64,000 nucleotides of DNA from Bacteroidota bacterium (GCA_027484685.1 JAIXSO010000069.1:1-64000); one strand, 5' to 3'; shown: positions 9,662 through 19,040, counted from the first letter of the stretch. Translations and numbers: made by a program. The notes: generated by a model not told the origin, from the letters alone.

Positions 9662-9669
9662 TACATTTG
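9662..9669 (+). promoter_or_regulatory. -7 box upstream of the copper-type operon
   Basis: TACATTTG matches TAnnTTTG. No good -33 TTTG is seen at 19-20 nt. It ends 6 nt before the TTG start at 9676, which would make the operon mRNA nearly leaderless. Confidence 0.4.
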
Positions 9670-9675
9670 TAATAC

Positions 9676-10056
9676 TTGAAAAAAGGAATTGCCATATTGT
9701 TAACATTGGTTTTTATTAGCCAAATAATAGCTAAAATAGCTGTTATAAGCTATTACCATGCCAATAAAACATATATTGCCAATACACTTTGTATTAATAA
9801 ATATAACCCACGTTCATGCTGCGAAGGAAGTTGTTTTTTAAATGATAAACTTTCAAAAACAGAAGAACCTGCATCAAAAAAATTACCAACTACAATTAAA
9901 GATATTAATGAAATAGTAACGGTATTGGAAGTTTATAAATCAATTGATTTTAAGTTTTCAATATCATTAACTGTACATTTTTCTGATTATAAAAACTTAT
10001 ATAATTATTTAAGTTTTTCATCAGTATTTCACCCACCCAATTTATTATTTGTTTAA
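9676..10056 (+). CDS. Small membrane protein with CCxGxC motif
   Basis: A 126-residue protein starting at TTG; no ATG lies in frame nearby, and the TTG gives a proper KK-hydrophobic signal/TM (residues 4-28). Behind it lies a cysteine cluster, N-P-R-S-CCEGSCFLNDKL, at residues 46-60. Related small Bacteroidota proteins with a K/E-G-x-C-x-L-K/N motif sit beside metal-uptake and cytochrome genes, so the cysteines probably face the periplasm and may bind metal. The C-terminal part is hydrophobic (FHPPNLLFV). It is the first gene of a run of eight same-strand envelope genes. Confidence 0.6.
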   Translation: MKKGIAILLTLVFISQIIAKIAVISYYHANKTYIANTLCINKYNPRSCCEGSCFLNDKLSKTEEPASKKLPTTIKDINEIVTVLEVYKSIDFKFSISLTVHFSDYKNLYNYLSFSSVFHPPNLLFV

Positions 10057-10141
10057 ACAAACTGTTTGATATTTCTCTCAAACAAATAATTGCTTCATCG
10101 AAGCAACATTTTCAATCTTTTAAACTTAAACAAATAATTTT

Positions 10142-10975
10142 ATGAAATTTAATAAATTAGCCACAATTGCTTTTGCAATTGTTTTGGTTGCACTTAATGC
10201 GTGCAAAAAAGAAGAATCTAAAACAAATAATACGCCTACAGTTAATACTGATACTATACCAAGTAGTTATGTTAAAATAGGCGAAACTTACATAATTGGC
10301 GCATCGGCCAAAGCAGTAGTTTATAGCACAGGAAATCTTTTTGTGGGATATAATCAACTATTTGTAGCCATGTACGATTCGGTTACAAATACACGTTTAA
10401 ATGATGGACATTTTGAAGCAGAGCCTATGATGGTGATGGGAGATATGGAACATTCGTGCCCAACAGAAAACCAAGATGTTTCTATTCCTACTGATAAATT
10501 TTGGAAAGCCAATATCATATTTACTATGGCTGGAAATTGGCATTTACATATGCATTTTCATAACCATAAAGTAGATATGGAAGGGGAGGGTGAATTAGAC
10601 ATAAATGTAGTTAGTCCAACCTTGCCATTAGTTAAAAGTACTGTAATTGCAGCTGATGACAGCTCATTATTATATGTAACTTTAGTAAGTAGTAAAAAAC
10701 CAATTGCAGGTTTAAATAATTTTGAAGTTGCATTGCATAAAGCTGAATCATTAACAAGCTATGCTGCGGTTAATGATTATACTGTCGAAATCGAACCTCT
10801 TATGTTGAGCATGGGTCATGGTTCTACAGGTAATATCAATCCAACATTTACTGCTGATGGTCATTATAAAGGAACAGTAAATTACAGTATGCCTGGCGCT
10901 TGGCGTGTGAAAATTACATTGAAGAAAAATGGTAATGTAATGGACAATACCATCTATTTTGATGTAACTATCTAA
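10142..10975 (+). CDS. FixH/YtkA-like lipoprotein
   Basis: A 277-residue lipoprotein with lipobox LNAC (Cys 21). It appears to hold two beta-sandwich segments of the YtkA/FixH type: residues about 55-160 and 165-277. The first contains a Met/His-rich stretch (PMMVMGDMEHSCP, then GNWHLHMHFHNH) and the second a matching LSMGHG...MPGAWRVKI. The Met/His content fits copper or other soft-metal binding. The family accompanies cytochrome oxidase assembly and copper handling. Its place before SCO and cytochrome c genes supports the same theme. Confidence 0.68.
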   Translation: MKFNKLATIAFAIVLVALNACKKEESKTNNTPTVNTDTIPSSYVKIGETYIIGASAKAVVYSTGNLFVGYNQLFVAMYDSVTNTRLNDGHFEAEPMMVMGDMEHSCPTENQDVSIPTDKFWKANIIFTMAGNWHLHMHFHNHKVDMEGEGELDINVVSPTLPLVKSTVIAADDSSLLYVTLVSSKKPIAGLNNFEVALHKAESLTSYAAVNDYTVEIEPLMLSMGHGSTGNINPTFTADGHYKGTVNYSMPGAWRVKITLKKNGNVMDNTIYFDVTI

Positions 10976-11043
10976 TTATAAATTTTCAATTAATGCAATT
11001 ACAGCTAGTTGCTGTTAAAACAATCAAACAAAGAACTTTCAAA

Positions 11044-11439
11044 ATGAAAAAAATAATATTATTATTATCGTTAATAACTGTATTAATAGGTGCAAAAGCA
11101 CAAAATGCCATGAGCAAATGGCCTGAATTAAAATCATTTCATGGTGTAATGTCACAAACTTTTCACCCAAGTGAAGAAGGTAATTTACAACCAATAAAAG
11201 AACGTAGCAAAGAATTGGCAACAAAAGCAAGCGCTTTATCAAAATCAAATATTCCAAACGAATTTAAAAATGATAAGGTAAAAAAAGCCATTTTAAAATT
11301 AGCTGAAGATTCGAAAAAACTAAATAAACAAATTGAAGGTAAAAAGATTTCAGATCCTGATATCATTAAGTCTTTAAATAGTTTGCATGATGTTTTTCAT
11401 CAAATAGTTGGTTTGTGCAATAAAGAGAACGAAAACTAA
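11044..11439 (+). CDS. Secreted helical protein with conserved His residues
   Basis: I start at the ATG at 11044, which gives a classical signal peptide (MKKIILLLSL...GAKAQ) and 131 residues; the earlier TTG/ATG at 10993 adds a non-signal leader. The mature protein is helical. It has an N-terminal FHGVMSQTFHPSEEGN and a C-terminal LHDVFHQIVGLC. The paired His, Met and Cys suggest a metal site. I recall similar proteins from other Bacteroidota next to barrels and SCO genes, but no function is established. The next gene starts 3 nt after its stop. Confidence 0.62.
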   Translation: MKKIILLLSLITVLIGAKAQNAMSKWPELKSFHGVMSQTFHPSEEGNLQPIKERSKELATKASALSKSNIPNEFKNDKVKKAILKLAEDSKKLNKQIEGKKISDPDIIKSLNSLHDVFHQIVGLCNKENEN

Positions 11440-11442
11440 AGT

Positions 11443-12357
11443 ATGTTTAAAAAAAGTATAAAGCTAGCCTTGGCTAGCTTTTTTGCTGTTCTTGTAATTA
11501 TTGGTAATTCATTGGCTTGCGATTTATGCGGAAGTGCTGTAACAAGCAGTTATTTAGGTATTTTGCCACAGTTTAAACAGCATTTTATTGGTGTTAGACA
11601 TCAATTAAATAGTTTTGAATCAAAGCCTTTGGCATCTTTAAGTTTAGGCTCTGGAAGCAATGCTTTGTCAACCGATTTGCTGCAAAGAACAGAAGTTTGG
11701 GGGAGGTTTTATCCTGTAAATCGCGTTCAATTATTTGCATTTGTTCCTTATCAAATTAATACCAAAACAGAAGTAGGTATTTCGGAAACCACTCATGGCT
11801 TGTCTGACATAAGTATTTTAGCCAATTATTTACTCATAAATACAGGCGATACAAGCCGATTAAGTTGGAAAAATACACTTTCGGTAGGAGCAGGTATTAA
11901 AGCGCCAACAGGTAAGTTTGATAAAGATGGTGTACCAGCCTTACAAATTGGAACCGGAACTTGGGATTATTTATTTACAACAATTTATACCAGTCGGTAT
12001 AAAAAATGGGGTATAAATATTGATGCCAATTATAGACTGAATGGTGCCAATGAAAATTATCAATTTGGCAACCGTATATCGACTAGTTTGAGGTTTTTTT
12101 ATTGGCAAAAAAAACGCATTACATCATATATACCAAACTTAGGAATATTGGCTGAACATGCTGAAAAAGATTTAAAAAATAATGTAATTCAAAAATATAC
12201 TGGAGGTAAAGGATTTTACACCAGTTTAGGTTTGGATTTATATTATAAAAAAATATCAATAGGAGCGAGTTTTTCATTGCCAATTTCAGAGAGTTTAAAC
12301 GAAAACATGGTAAATACTAAATACCGAACAAGCCTTCAGGCTATTTATTTATTTTAA
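11443..12357 (+). CDS. Outer-membrane barrel with N-terminal CDLCG motif
   Basis: The 304-residue protein has a signal peptide cut before or at the sequence CDLCG (residues 26-30). The body is a beta-barrel with internal pieces such as LSVGAGIKAPTGKFD that resemble the MetA-pathway/transporter barrel family (PF13557-like). The N-terminal CxxC directly after the signal peptide is a recurrent feature of barrels next to copper-related genes in Bacteroidota, as far as I recall. It probably forms an outer-membrane pore or sensor-like barrel for the copper-type operon. Confidence 0.65.
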   Translation: MFKKSIKLALASFFAVLVIIGNSLACDLCGSAVTSSYLGILPQFKQHFIGVRHQLNSFESKPLASLSLGSGSNALSTDLLQRTEVWGRFYPVNRVQLFAFVPYQINTKTEVGISETTHGLSDISILANYLLINTGDTSRLSWKNTLSVGAGIKAPTGKFDKDGVPALQIGTGTWDYLFTTIYTSRYKKWGINIDANYRLNGANENYQFGNRISTSLRFFYWQKKRITSYIPNLGILAEHAEKDLKNNVIQKYTGGKGFYTSLGLDLYYKKISIGASFSLPISESLNENMVNTKYRTSLQAIYLF

Positions 12358-12371
12358 ACTAAAAAGAATCA

Positions 12372-13079
12372 ATGAAAAAAAATTATATAAAAATAGAAAT
12401 AGCTTTGGGCTTACTTCTGTTTATTTTTGCATGCAATAAAGACAAGCATATAACCTCAGATATACCTACAGTAACTTTTGTTACCCCAAGTATTAACAAG
12501 GTTTTTACTGAAAGCGACACTGTGTTTTTGCAAATAAAAATTGAAGCAATTAACGAAATCCACGATTATTCGATTCAAGTAATGAATTTGACTGAAGGTA
12601 CCGAAAGTTACATGTATTATGGACATTCAGATGAAAAAATGGCTTTGGCAGATATTAATTTTATACCAAATGTAATTATGGATGCAGAAATGCAAATAAT
12701 AGTTACCACCTTAAACCATAATGGCGAGAAGTTTATAACCACTCAAAATTTCAAGGTATTAAATACCATCAAAAACACCAAGCCAACTGTTGAAATTTTA
12801 TCGCCAACTGATATGTCGTTCAATAATGGTGATATTTTAAATGTAAAGGCGTCTATTAGGCATATTGATTTTTTGGAAAAGGCCTTTTTGATTTTGTTAC
12901 AAAACAATGATACCATTTTGAATTTAAAACCAAATGTAATTGGCCTAAAAAATTATACATTTGATACCTCTTATACCATAAATATTACGGCTGATGCAAA
13001 CTTTAATTTAATGGTAGGTGTTACTGATACTAATGAAATATCTAATTTAAAAACCACTAACTTTCATGTACATCGCTAA
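12372..13079 (+). CDS. Lipoprotein with Ig-like/DUF4625-type repeats
   Basis: A 235-residue lipoprotein (lipobox IFAC, Cys at about 21). Two beta-sandwich segments follow, residues about 33-130 and 137-235, the second opening with the Ig-like pattern KPTVEILSPTD...NNGDILNV. The first contains MYYGHSDEKMALAD, a His/Met stretch. It resembles DUF4625-like lipoproteins, with moderate certainty. Its 3' end overlaps the next gene by 14 nt, supporting co-translation. Confidence 0.58.
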   Translation: MKKNYIKIEIALGLLLFIFACNKDKHITSDIPTVTFVTPSINKVFTESDTVFLQIKIEAINEIHDYSIQVMNLTEGTESYMYYGHSDEKMALADINFIPNVIMDAEMQIIVTTLNHNGEKFITTQNFKVLNTIKNTKPTVEILSPTDMSFNNGDILNVKASIRHIDFLEKAFLILLQNNDTILNLKPNVIGLKNYTFDTSYTINITADANFNLMVGVTDTNEISNLKTTNFHVHR

Positions 13080-13473
13080 GTTTCCCATATTTCTATTGAT
13101 GCTTTCTTTGCTATTGGTAGCTTGTAATTCAAGTATAAATAAGGCAGAACAAATTGACAAAGAAGTGATGCAAAAACACGATGAAGCTATGGCTAAATCG
13201 GGTTATGTATTATCTTTGAAACAAAAAATAAACAACAAGCTTGATTCCGTAGGTGATTCATTTTTAAAGGACTCGTTACAAGCAATTTCTGTAAAATTAT
13301 ATACTGCCGATAGGTTAATGCTTGATTGGATGCATCAATACCAAACACCTAATTATGAAACTGATACAGCAGCAGCTTATTTGAATTTACAATTAGAAAA
13401 AATAAATAAAGTACATTCTATTACCTTTGAAAGCATTAAAGCTGCTGAGGCTATTTTAAAAAATGAAAAATAA
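13066..13473 (+). CDS. Small helical lipoprotein of the copper-type operon
   Basis: The 135-residue lipoprotein has lipobox LVAC (Cys at about 20) and is otherwise all-helical. It carries MQKHDEAMAKSGY and ADRLMLDWMHQYQTP, which place His and Met at helix turns. Similar Bacteroidota proteins are often mis-named viral A-type inclusion protein. It overlaps the genes on both sides (14 nt upstream, 11 nt downstream). The overlap with the SCO gene supports an accessory role in metal or cytochrome chemistry, by inference. Confidence 0.6.
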   Translation: MYIAKFPIFLLMLSLLLVACNSSINKAEQIDKEVMQKHDEAMAKSGYVLSLKQKINNKLDSVGDSFLKDSLQAISVKLYTADRLMLDWMHQYQTPNYETDTAAAYLNLQLEKINKVHSITFESIKAAEAILKNEK

Positions 13474-14095
13474 AATAATTCCAATTGTAATTATACTGTT
13501 TTTAACTACTGCTTGTGGTAAAAAACAATTGCCCATAATGGGCGAAAGAGCAATAGATATTAAGATGGTAGATGGTAAAGAAGTTGTAGATACTGTTTAT
13601 AAATCAGTTCCAGATTTTACTTTTATTAATCAAGATAGCGCTATAATAACGCAAGATGTGGTTAAAAATAAAATATACGTGGCTGATTTCTTTTTTGTTA
13701 CCTGCCCAACCATTTGCCCTCGAATGAAAAAGAATTTACTTACCATTTATAATGCTTACAAAGGCAATAATGATATTGTGTTTTTGTCGCATACCATCGA
13801 TCCTGAACATGATACGGTAGCAGTTTTGAAAGATTTTGCCAATCGTTTGGGAGCAGATAGCAAGCAATGGCATTTTTTAACAGGAAACAGAGATTCGATT
13901 TATGAAATTGCTACACATGGATATTATGCAACAGCCTTGCCCGATTCAACCGAACCAGGAGGTTATGTGCATAGCGGAGGTTTAATTTTAGTTGATAAAC
14001 ACCGCAGGGTGCGTGGCATTTACGATGGCACAAGTGCTAAAGATGCTGAAGTATTAATTAAAGACATTGAGATACTTTTAGATGAAAAAGAATAA
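13463..14095 (+). CDS. SCO1/SenC-family copper protein
   Basis: A 210-residue membrane-anchored or lipid-anchored thioredoxin-fold protein with lipobox TTAC. The copper site is complete: C81 and C85 in CPTICP, and H170 in VHSGG. A conserved SHTIDPEHDT loop follows at residues 109-118. SCO proteins deliver copper to the CuA centre of cytochrome oxidase or act as thiol-disulfide oxidoreductases. The gene overlaps the next one (cytochrome c) by 14 nt. Confidence 0.92.
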   Translation: MKNKIIPIVIILFLTTACGKKQLPIMGERAIDIKMVDGKEVVDTVYKSVPDFTFINQDSAIITQDVVKNKIYVADFFFVTCPTICPRMKKNLLTIYNAYKGNNDIVFLSHTIDPEHDTVAVLKDFANRLGADSKQWHFLTGNRDSIYEIATHGYYATALPDSTEPGGYVHSGGLILVDKHRRVRGIYDGTSAKDAEVLIKDIEILLDEKE

Positions 14096-14474
14096 GTTAT
14101 TAGTTCTAGGTATTTTAATAGCTGTTTATAGCAGTTGCATTGATAATAAGTTTAACAATGCAACTGTTAATTTAGCTTCTGGCTATCAATTGTACGAAAA
14201 AAATTGTAGTAATTGCCACCAAACAGATGGGAGTGGATTAGCCCAATTATACCCGCCATTGTTAAACTCTGATTTTATTAAAAACAATCCTACAGCCATT
14301 GATTCTATTATAAAATATGGTCAAAAAGGACCAATTATGGTTAATGGAATAAGTTATAATATGGCTATGCCAAGTAGTAAAAAATTAAGTGATTTTGAAA
14401 TAAAACAAATTGCCTCTTATGTATTGATTAAGTTTAATAAACTTGATAGTTTAATGCTCAATCAGCCCAACTAG
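14082..14474 (+). CDS. Small c-type cytochrome lipoprotein
   Basis: This 130-residue protein has a lipoprotein-type signal (SSC near residue 19) and one haem site, CSNCH (C42, C45, H46). The likely axial Met is in YNMAMPS (M94 or M96). The fold is class I cytochrome c. It should carry electrons in the periplasm, and coupling to the SCO gene suggests a terminal-oxidase or copper-redox link. Its 3' end overlaps the convergent PAS gene by 17 nt. Confidence 0.9.
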   Translation: MKKNKLLVLGILIAVYSSCIDNKFNNATVNLASGYQLYEKNCSNCHQTDGSGLAQLYPPLLNSDFIKNNPTAIDSIIKYGQKGPIMVNGISYNMAMPSSKKLSDFEIKQIASYVLIKFNKLDSLMLNQPN

Positions 14475-15450
14475 TTTTTTCAACTATCGATCGAATAATT
14501 TGGTCTAAACGCTTTATTTCTGTATTAATCGCTTTTAAAAGTATTTCTTTATCTTCATCAGATAAATTACTTTCTTCATTATTTAATTGAGCAGTAATTC
14601 CTAATAAATTAGCTACCGGGCTGCGAACTTCATGCGATTGTTGCCAGGCAATTTCTTTTAGTTTTTTGTTTTGTTCTAAAATTCGTTGTTGGTCTTTTTT
14701 ATGTTGGGTAATATCAGTAATGCCATAAGCTAATCCAATAGTTTTATTATCATCGGTTACCACATTAAAAATAGTTATTTGATACCAAAAGTTATTTTGT
14801 TCTTGCACAAATTGAATTTGATTTCCTTCAATAACCTTTTTATAAATAGCTTCTAGCTCAGCTTTTTCTTCTTCTGCTGAGCAGTAACTTAAAAAATTAT
14901 CAGCAGTTTTTATTTCTTGATTTAAAAAGTGTTTGGCATAATTTTCTTCGGCTGATTTGTTAAAATACAATACTTTAAAATCTTTATTTAAGAATATAAA
15001 ACCTTCGTTGGTGCTGTTAAGCAATGAGTTTAGTTTTGATTGTGTTTCGAGTAAAATATTGTTTAAATTTTTTTCTTTGGTTAAATCATAACCAATGCAT
15101 AAAATACCGATAATTTCATTTTTTGAATTAAAAAAACACGAAAACTCCCAATAACTGTAATAAAATTCATTGTTGTTATTTTGAGGTTTTCTTATTTCAA
15201 TTGCGTGTGTTTTAGTAGGTTCTTCAAAACATTTATTTACAATAGTATCACATTTTTCTATATCATCGGGGTGAATAGTATTAACAATCGATTGACCAAT
15301 AAAATTAGAGGAAATAAAACCAAATTTTTCTACAAATCGGTTATTAACATAAATATAATTGCCTTGTAAATCGGTTACAATTGCGTAAATATTGGTAGAG
15401 TTTATTACCCAATTTGGCAACAAACTGATATCAAATTCATTATTATTCAT
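14458..15450 (-). CDS. PAS-PAS protein ending after a HisKA-like helix pair (no ATPase domain)
   Basis: I use the ATG at 15450 (330 residues); the upstream alternative at 15468 is a TTG. Two PAS domains are present, about residues 20-125 (ITDLQGNYIYVN-like start, ending GYDLTKEKNL) and 140-245 (ending YGITDITQHKKD). After them comes a dimerisation helix with SHEVRSPVANLLG, where the His is the expected phospho-acceptor, and a second helix ending at the stop. The HATPase_c domain that should follow is missing. It may be a phospho-acceptor served by another kinase or simply a PAS sensor. No response regulator is adjacent; one lies 3.6 kb away at 19.0 kb. Confidence 0.8.
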   Translation of the reverse strand: MNNNEFDISLLPNWVINSTNIYAIVTDLQGNYIYVNNRFVEKFGFISSNFIGQSIVNTIHPDDIEKCDTIVNKCFEEPTKTHAIEIRKPQNNNNEFYYSYWEFSCFFNSKNEIIGILCIGYDLTKEKNLNNILLETQSKLNSLLNSTNEGFIFLNKDFKVLYFNKSAEENYAKHFLNQEIKTADNFLSYCSAEEEKAELEAIYKKVIEGNQIQFVQEQNNFWYQITIFNVVTDDNKTIGLAYGITDITQHKKDQQRILEQNKKLKEIAWQQSHEVRSPVANLLGITAQLNNEESNLSDEDKEILLKAINTEIKRLDQIIRSIVEKTSWAD

Positions 15451-15686
15451 GGTTTTAATTTGATACAATATATCAAGGAGTTTTGATTAACGCAAAGGGT
15501 ATTTAATAGTAAATAGTTATTTATATAATTTCCAAATAATAATGATTGATTACTATAATTATTTAATGCCATTTTTTATAATTTTAAATAGGTTTCGTTT
15601 TTAAAGTGTCAATTTTAAACTAATATCAAACATATCTTTTTAAAAACCGTTTATTTAATTAATATTTACCGCTGTTTAAATTTTAT

Positions 15687-18056
15687 ATGTTAAAAAAAAT
15701 AGTCTCTTTATTATTCGTATTTATAACAATTTCTGCATTTGCTCAAACTAAATTTACTTTAAGTGGCGAGCTTAGAGATAGTTCTAATGGAGAAACATTA
15801 ATTGGTGCAGTAGTAAAAATTATTGAAAATAATAAAGCTATTTCAACCAATACTTATGGCTATTTTGCTTTATCACTACCTTCTGGAAATTATACTGTTC
15901 AAATTACTTATTTGGGTTTTCAAACCAAGATTTTAAAGGTTAATTTAGATAAAGACACCAAACTAAGTGTTAAACTGAGTCCTAAAAGCATTACAGGAAA
16001 AGAATTGGTAATAAAAGGAGAACGTGCAGATAAAAATGTGCGCAGTACTGAAATGAGTACGGTGGAATTATCAGGCGAAAAAGTAAAACAACTACCAGTA
16101 ATATTTGGAGAACCTGATATTTTAAAAGCAATTACTTTACTACCAGGTATAAAAAGTGGGGGCGAGGGCGGAACAGGATTTTATGTGAGAGGTGGAGGAC
16201 CTGATCAAAATTTGATATTAATGGATGAAGCTGTAGTTTATAATCCATCGCATTTATTTGGTTTCCTTTCAGTATTTAATACAGACGCAGTTAAAAATTT
16301 AGAAGTAATAAAAGGTGGAATGCCAGCTAATTATGGTGGTCGTTTGTCATCAATTTTAAATGTAACCATGCGCGAAGGCAATAATCAAAAATATGAATTT
16401 AATGGTGGAGTAGGCCTAATAGCATCACGTTTTAGTGCAGAAGGACCGATGAAAAAAGGAAAAAGCAGTTTTTTAATTGCTGCTCGCAGAACGTATATTG
16501 ATGTTTTAGCGCAACCTTTTTTGCCTAAAAGTGCACAAGGAAATGCTTATTATTTTTATGATATAAATTTAAAGTTAAATTGGCAATTAGGACCAAAAGA
16601 TAAGTTATACTTTTCAGGATATTTTGGAAGGGATATATTAGATTTTATAAGTCCTACCAATAAAAATGTAAATTTTGATTTTGGTTGGGGAAATTCTACT
16701 GCTACTTTGCGTTGGAACCATATATTTAAACCTAAATTGTTTAGCAATACTTCATTAATTTATAACCGTTACGATTTGTTTAACGATTTTAAATTTGGCG
16801 CAAACGGCTTTAGTGTACGTTCTGGTTTAAATGATTGGAATTTAAAGTCAGATTTTACTTGGTTTGCTGCCGAAAAACATTTATTAAAATTTGGTTTCAA
16901 CTACATTTTTCACACATTTACTCCTGGTATAGCAACCGGTGCTGTTGGAACCATCAAAATTGATGAAGAAATTAGTAAACAATACGCGCATGAGTTTGCC
17001 ATTTATGCTCAAGACGAATGGCAAATAAGCCAACGTTGGAGTGCAAATGCCGGCTTGCGTGCTGTAGCTTTTAATAGAGTAGGGCCCTATACTCAAGAAA
17101 TTTATAATGAAGATAATCAAAAAACAGGTGAAGCTATAAAATATGGTGTGAATGAAAGTTTAGCTTTTTACCCAAGGTTAGAACCAAGGTTAAATATTAA
17201 TTATTTAATTAATGAAGAATCATCTGTTAAGGCATCTTACACCAAAACGTATCAGTTTATACACTTGGCTACCACCAGTGGTGCCCAATTTCCTGTTGAT
17301 TTATGGGTGCCTAGTTCTGCCAAAGTAAAGCCACAGGAAGCCAATCAAGTAGCAATTGGATATTTTAGAAACTTTAAAAATAATAGATACGAAGCAAGTG
17401 CCGAAGCCTATTATAAATTAATGGATAACCAAATTGAATTTAAACCTTTATCAACATTATTTTTCAATGCTAATTTAGAAAACGAAATGGTTTTTGGACA
17501 AGGAAAAGCTTATGGTTTAGAATTGTTTTTAAAGAAAAAAGTTGGAAGACTTAATGGATGGATTGGATATACTTGGAGCCGCGCATACCGCCAGTTCGAC
17601 CAATTAAATAACGGAGAAGCTTACTTTTTCAGATACGATAGAACTCACGATATGTCGTTGGTATTAAGTTATACCTTTAATAAAAAATGGACAGGAACTT
17701 TTGTGTTTGTATATGGAACTGGTAATGCAGTTACCTTGCCAAACTCACGTTACGCATATAGAATTGGTTATGATCCTCAAACCAACGAACCCAAATTTAC
17801 TTTTATTGATGTATATGATAAAATAAATTCATACCGTTTACCAGCATACCATCGTGCAGATTTAAGTTTTGTTTATACCCATAAAAAAACTAAAAATTGG
17901 GAAAGCAATTGGAATTTTAGCATCTACAATATTTACAACCGTGCTAATCCATATTTTATATATTTTTTACCTGATTTAGATAAGTTAGAAGTAAAAGCTT
18001 ATATGGTTTATTTATTCCCAATTTTGCCTTCGGTGGCTTGGAATTTCAAATTTTAA
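15687..18056 (+). CDS. TonB-dependent receptor with CarboxypepD_reg-like domain
   Basis: A 789-residue outer-membrane receptor. It has a signal peptide cut after ...SAFAQ (residue 20), then a carboxypeptidase-regulatory-like beta-sandwich (about 24-105) with GYFALSLPSGNYTVQITYLG. A plug domain follows (about 120-235, with GGEGGTGFYVRGGGPDQNLILMD cut into short motifs), and then the barrel to the C-terminal FKF. There is no SusD gene; instead a DUF4249 lipoprotein follows after 9 nt, the usual companion for this receptor type. The substrate is unknown. Confidence 0.9.
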   Translation: MLKKIVSLLFVFITISAFAQTKFTLSGELRDSSNGETLIGAVVKIIENNKAISTNTYGYFALSLPSGNYTVQITYLGFQTKILKVNLDKDTKLSVKLSPKSITGKELVIKGERADKNVRSTEMSTVELSGEKVKQLPVIFGEPDILKAITLLPGIKSGGEGGTGFYVRGGGPDQNLILMDEAVVYNPSHLFGFLSVFNTDAVKNLEVIKGGMPANYGGRLSSILNVTMREGNNQKYEFNGGVGLIASRFSAEGPMKKGKSSFLIAARRTYIDVLAQPFLPKSAQGNAYYFYDINLKLNWQLGPKDKLYFSGYFGRDILDFISPTNKNVNFDFGWGNSTATLRWNHIFKPKLFSNTSLIYNRYDLFNDFKFGANGFSVRSGLNDWNLKSDFTWFAAEKHLLKFGFNYIFHTFTPGIATGAVGTIKIDEEISKQYAHEFAIYAQDEWQISQRWSANAGLRAVAFNRVGPYTQEIYNEDNQKTGEAIKYGVNESLAFYPRLEPRLNINYLINEESSVKASYTKTYQFIHLATTSGAQFPVDLWVPSSAKVKPQEANQVAIGYFRNFKNNRYEASAEAYYKLMDNQIEFKPLSTLFFNANLENEMVFGQGKAYGLELFLKKKVGRLNGWIGYTWSRAYRQFDQLNNGEAYFFRYDRTHDMSLVLSYTFNKKWTGTFVFVYGTGNAVTLPNSRYAYRIGYDPQTNEPKFTFIDVYDKINSYRLPAYHRADLSFVYTHKKTKNWESNWNFSIYNIYNRANPYFIYFLPDLDKLEVKAYMVYLFPILPSVAWNFKF

Positions 18057-18065
18057 TAATTTTGT

Positions 18066-18959
18066 ATGATGAAAAATATAATTATCGTTTTAATGGTTTT
18101 GTTTACCTTTTTAGCTTGCGAAAAGGAAATTACTATTGATGTGCCTCCAGGTAAACTACAATACGTAGTGGAAGCAAGTATTAACAATCGTTTTCCATTG
18201 TTAAACTATGTATTTATTAGTACTACTATCGATTATTTTAAACCTGATTTATCGTTAAATGGTGTAAAAAATGCAGAGGTTTACATTACACCTGGAGTTA
18301 TAGTGGGCAATGATACTTTTTATAATGAAGCCAATAGAATAAGGCTTTATGGAGTTGATACATTATCTAAATTAGTTCCAGCTTTAGATAGTATCCTTGG
18401 GCCGTTTTCAGGAGTGTATATGAATCCATTTGAGTTAACTGGAACAGTTAATACTCCTTATAAACTCGATATTTTGCTAAATAATGGCGCAACAACCATA
18501 ACAGGTAAAACATTTATTCCACGAACAGTAAATATTGATAGTGTAATTTATAACATTGAACCAAAGCAAGGATCTGATACTGTTGGAAAAGCTTTCGCTA
18601 AATTTTGGTTTGTAGATGGACCCGAAAGAAACAACTATAGATTGGCAGTAAACATTAGCCCAGACTCCATTCTTTTTGGTTGGGGTGCATGCAGTTTTTA
18701 CAGAACTTTTGATGATGAGTTTACCAATAATGGCAATAGGCCTTACGAGTTTTTTAGACCTTTTAACGAAGGCGATACTTTAAATTTATACCTTTCGCAC
18801 ATTGGTAGAAAAGAATTTTTATTTTGGCAATCCTTTAGCAGGGCCAATAATAATGGTGGCCCTTTTGCTACACCAGGTTCTGTTTCATCTAACATAAATG
18901 GAGCAATAGGTTCATTCACAGGTTATTCCGTAGATTTTAAACAAGTAATTTTAAAATAA
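18066..18959 (+). CDS. DUF4249 lipoprotein
   Basis: The 297-residue protein has lipobox LAC (Cys about residue 18) followed by EKEITIDVPPG and LVVEA-like YVVEASINN, the typical opening of DUF4249 proteins. The rest matches a beta-rich extracellular domain. DUF4249 genes sit directly after TonB receptors and are thought to be surface lipoproteins cooperating in uptake. It starts at the first of two adjacent ATGs, 9 nt after the receptor. Confidence 0.85.
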   Translation: MMKNIIIVLMVLFTFLACEKEITIDVPPGKLQYVVEASINNRFPLLNYVFISTTIDYFKPDLSLNGVKNAEVYITPGVIVGNDTFYNEANRIRLYGVDTLSKLVPALDSILGPFSGVYMNPFELTGTVNTPYKLDILLNNGATTITGKTFIPRTVNIDSVIYNIEPKQGSDTVGKAFAKFWFVDGPERNNYRLAVNISPDSILFGWGACSFYRTFDDEFTNNGNRPYEFFRPFNEGDTLNLYLSHIGRKEFLFWQSFSRANNNGGPFATPGSVSSNINGAIGSFTGYSVDFKQVILK

Positions 18960-19001
18960 CATCTTTTGTTAAACTTAACAATTAACTAACAATAATCTAA
19001 T

Positions 19002-19009
19002 TAAGTTTG
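19002..19009 (+). promoter_or_regulatory. -7 box of response regulator gene
   Basis: TAAGTTTG fits TAnnTTTG and lies 31 nt before the ATG at 19041. No clear -33 TTTG is present at the proper distance. Confidence 0.4.
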
Positions 19010-19040
19010 TGCCTGATTAAAGTATAAAAAATCAATCAAA

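Noticed and set aside
13066-13473. Frameshift between the overlapping small lipoprotein genes
   Set aside because: Each frame has its own start, lipobox and complete domain, so the overlaps are ordinary translational coupling.
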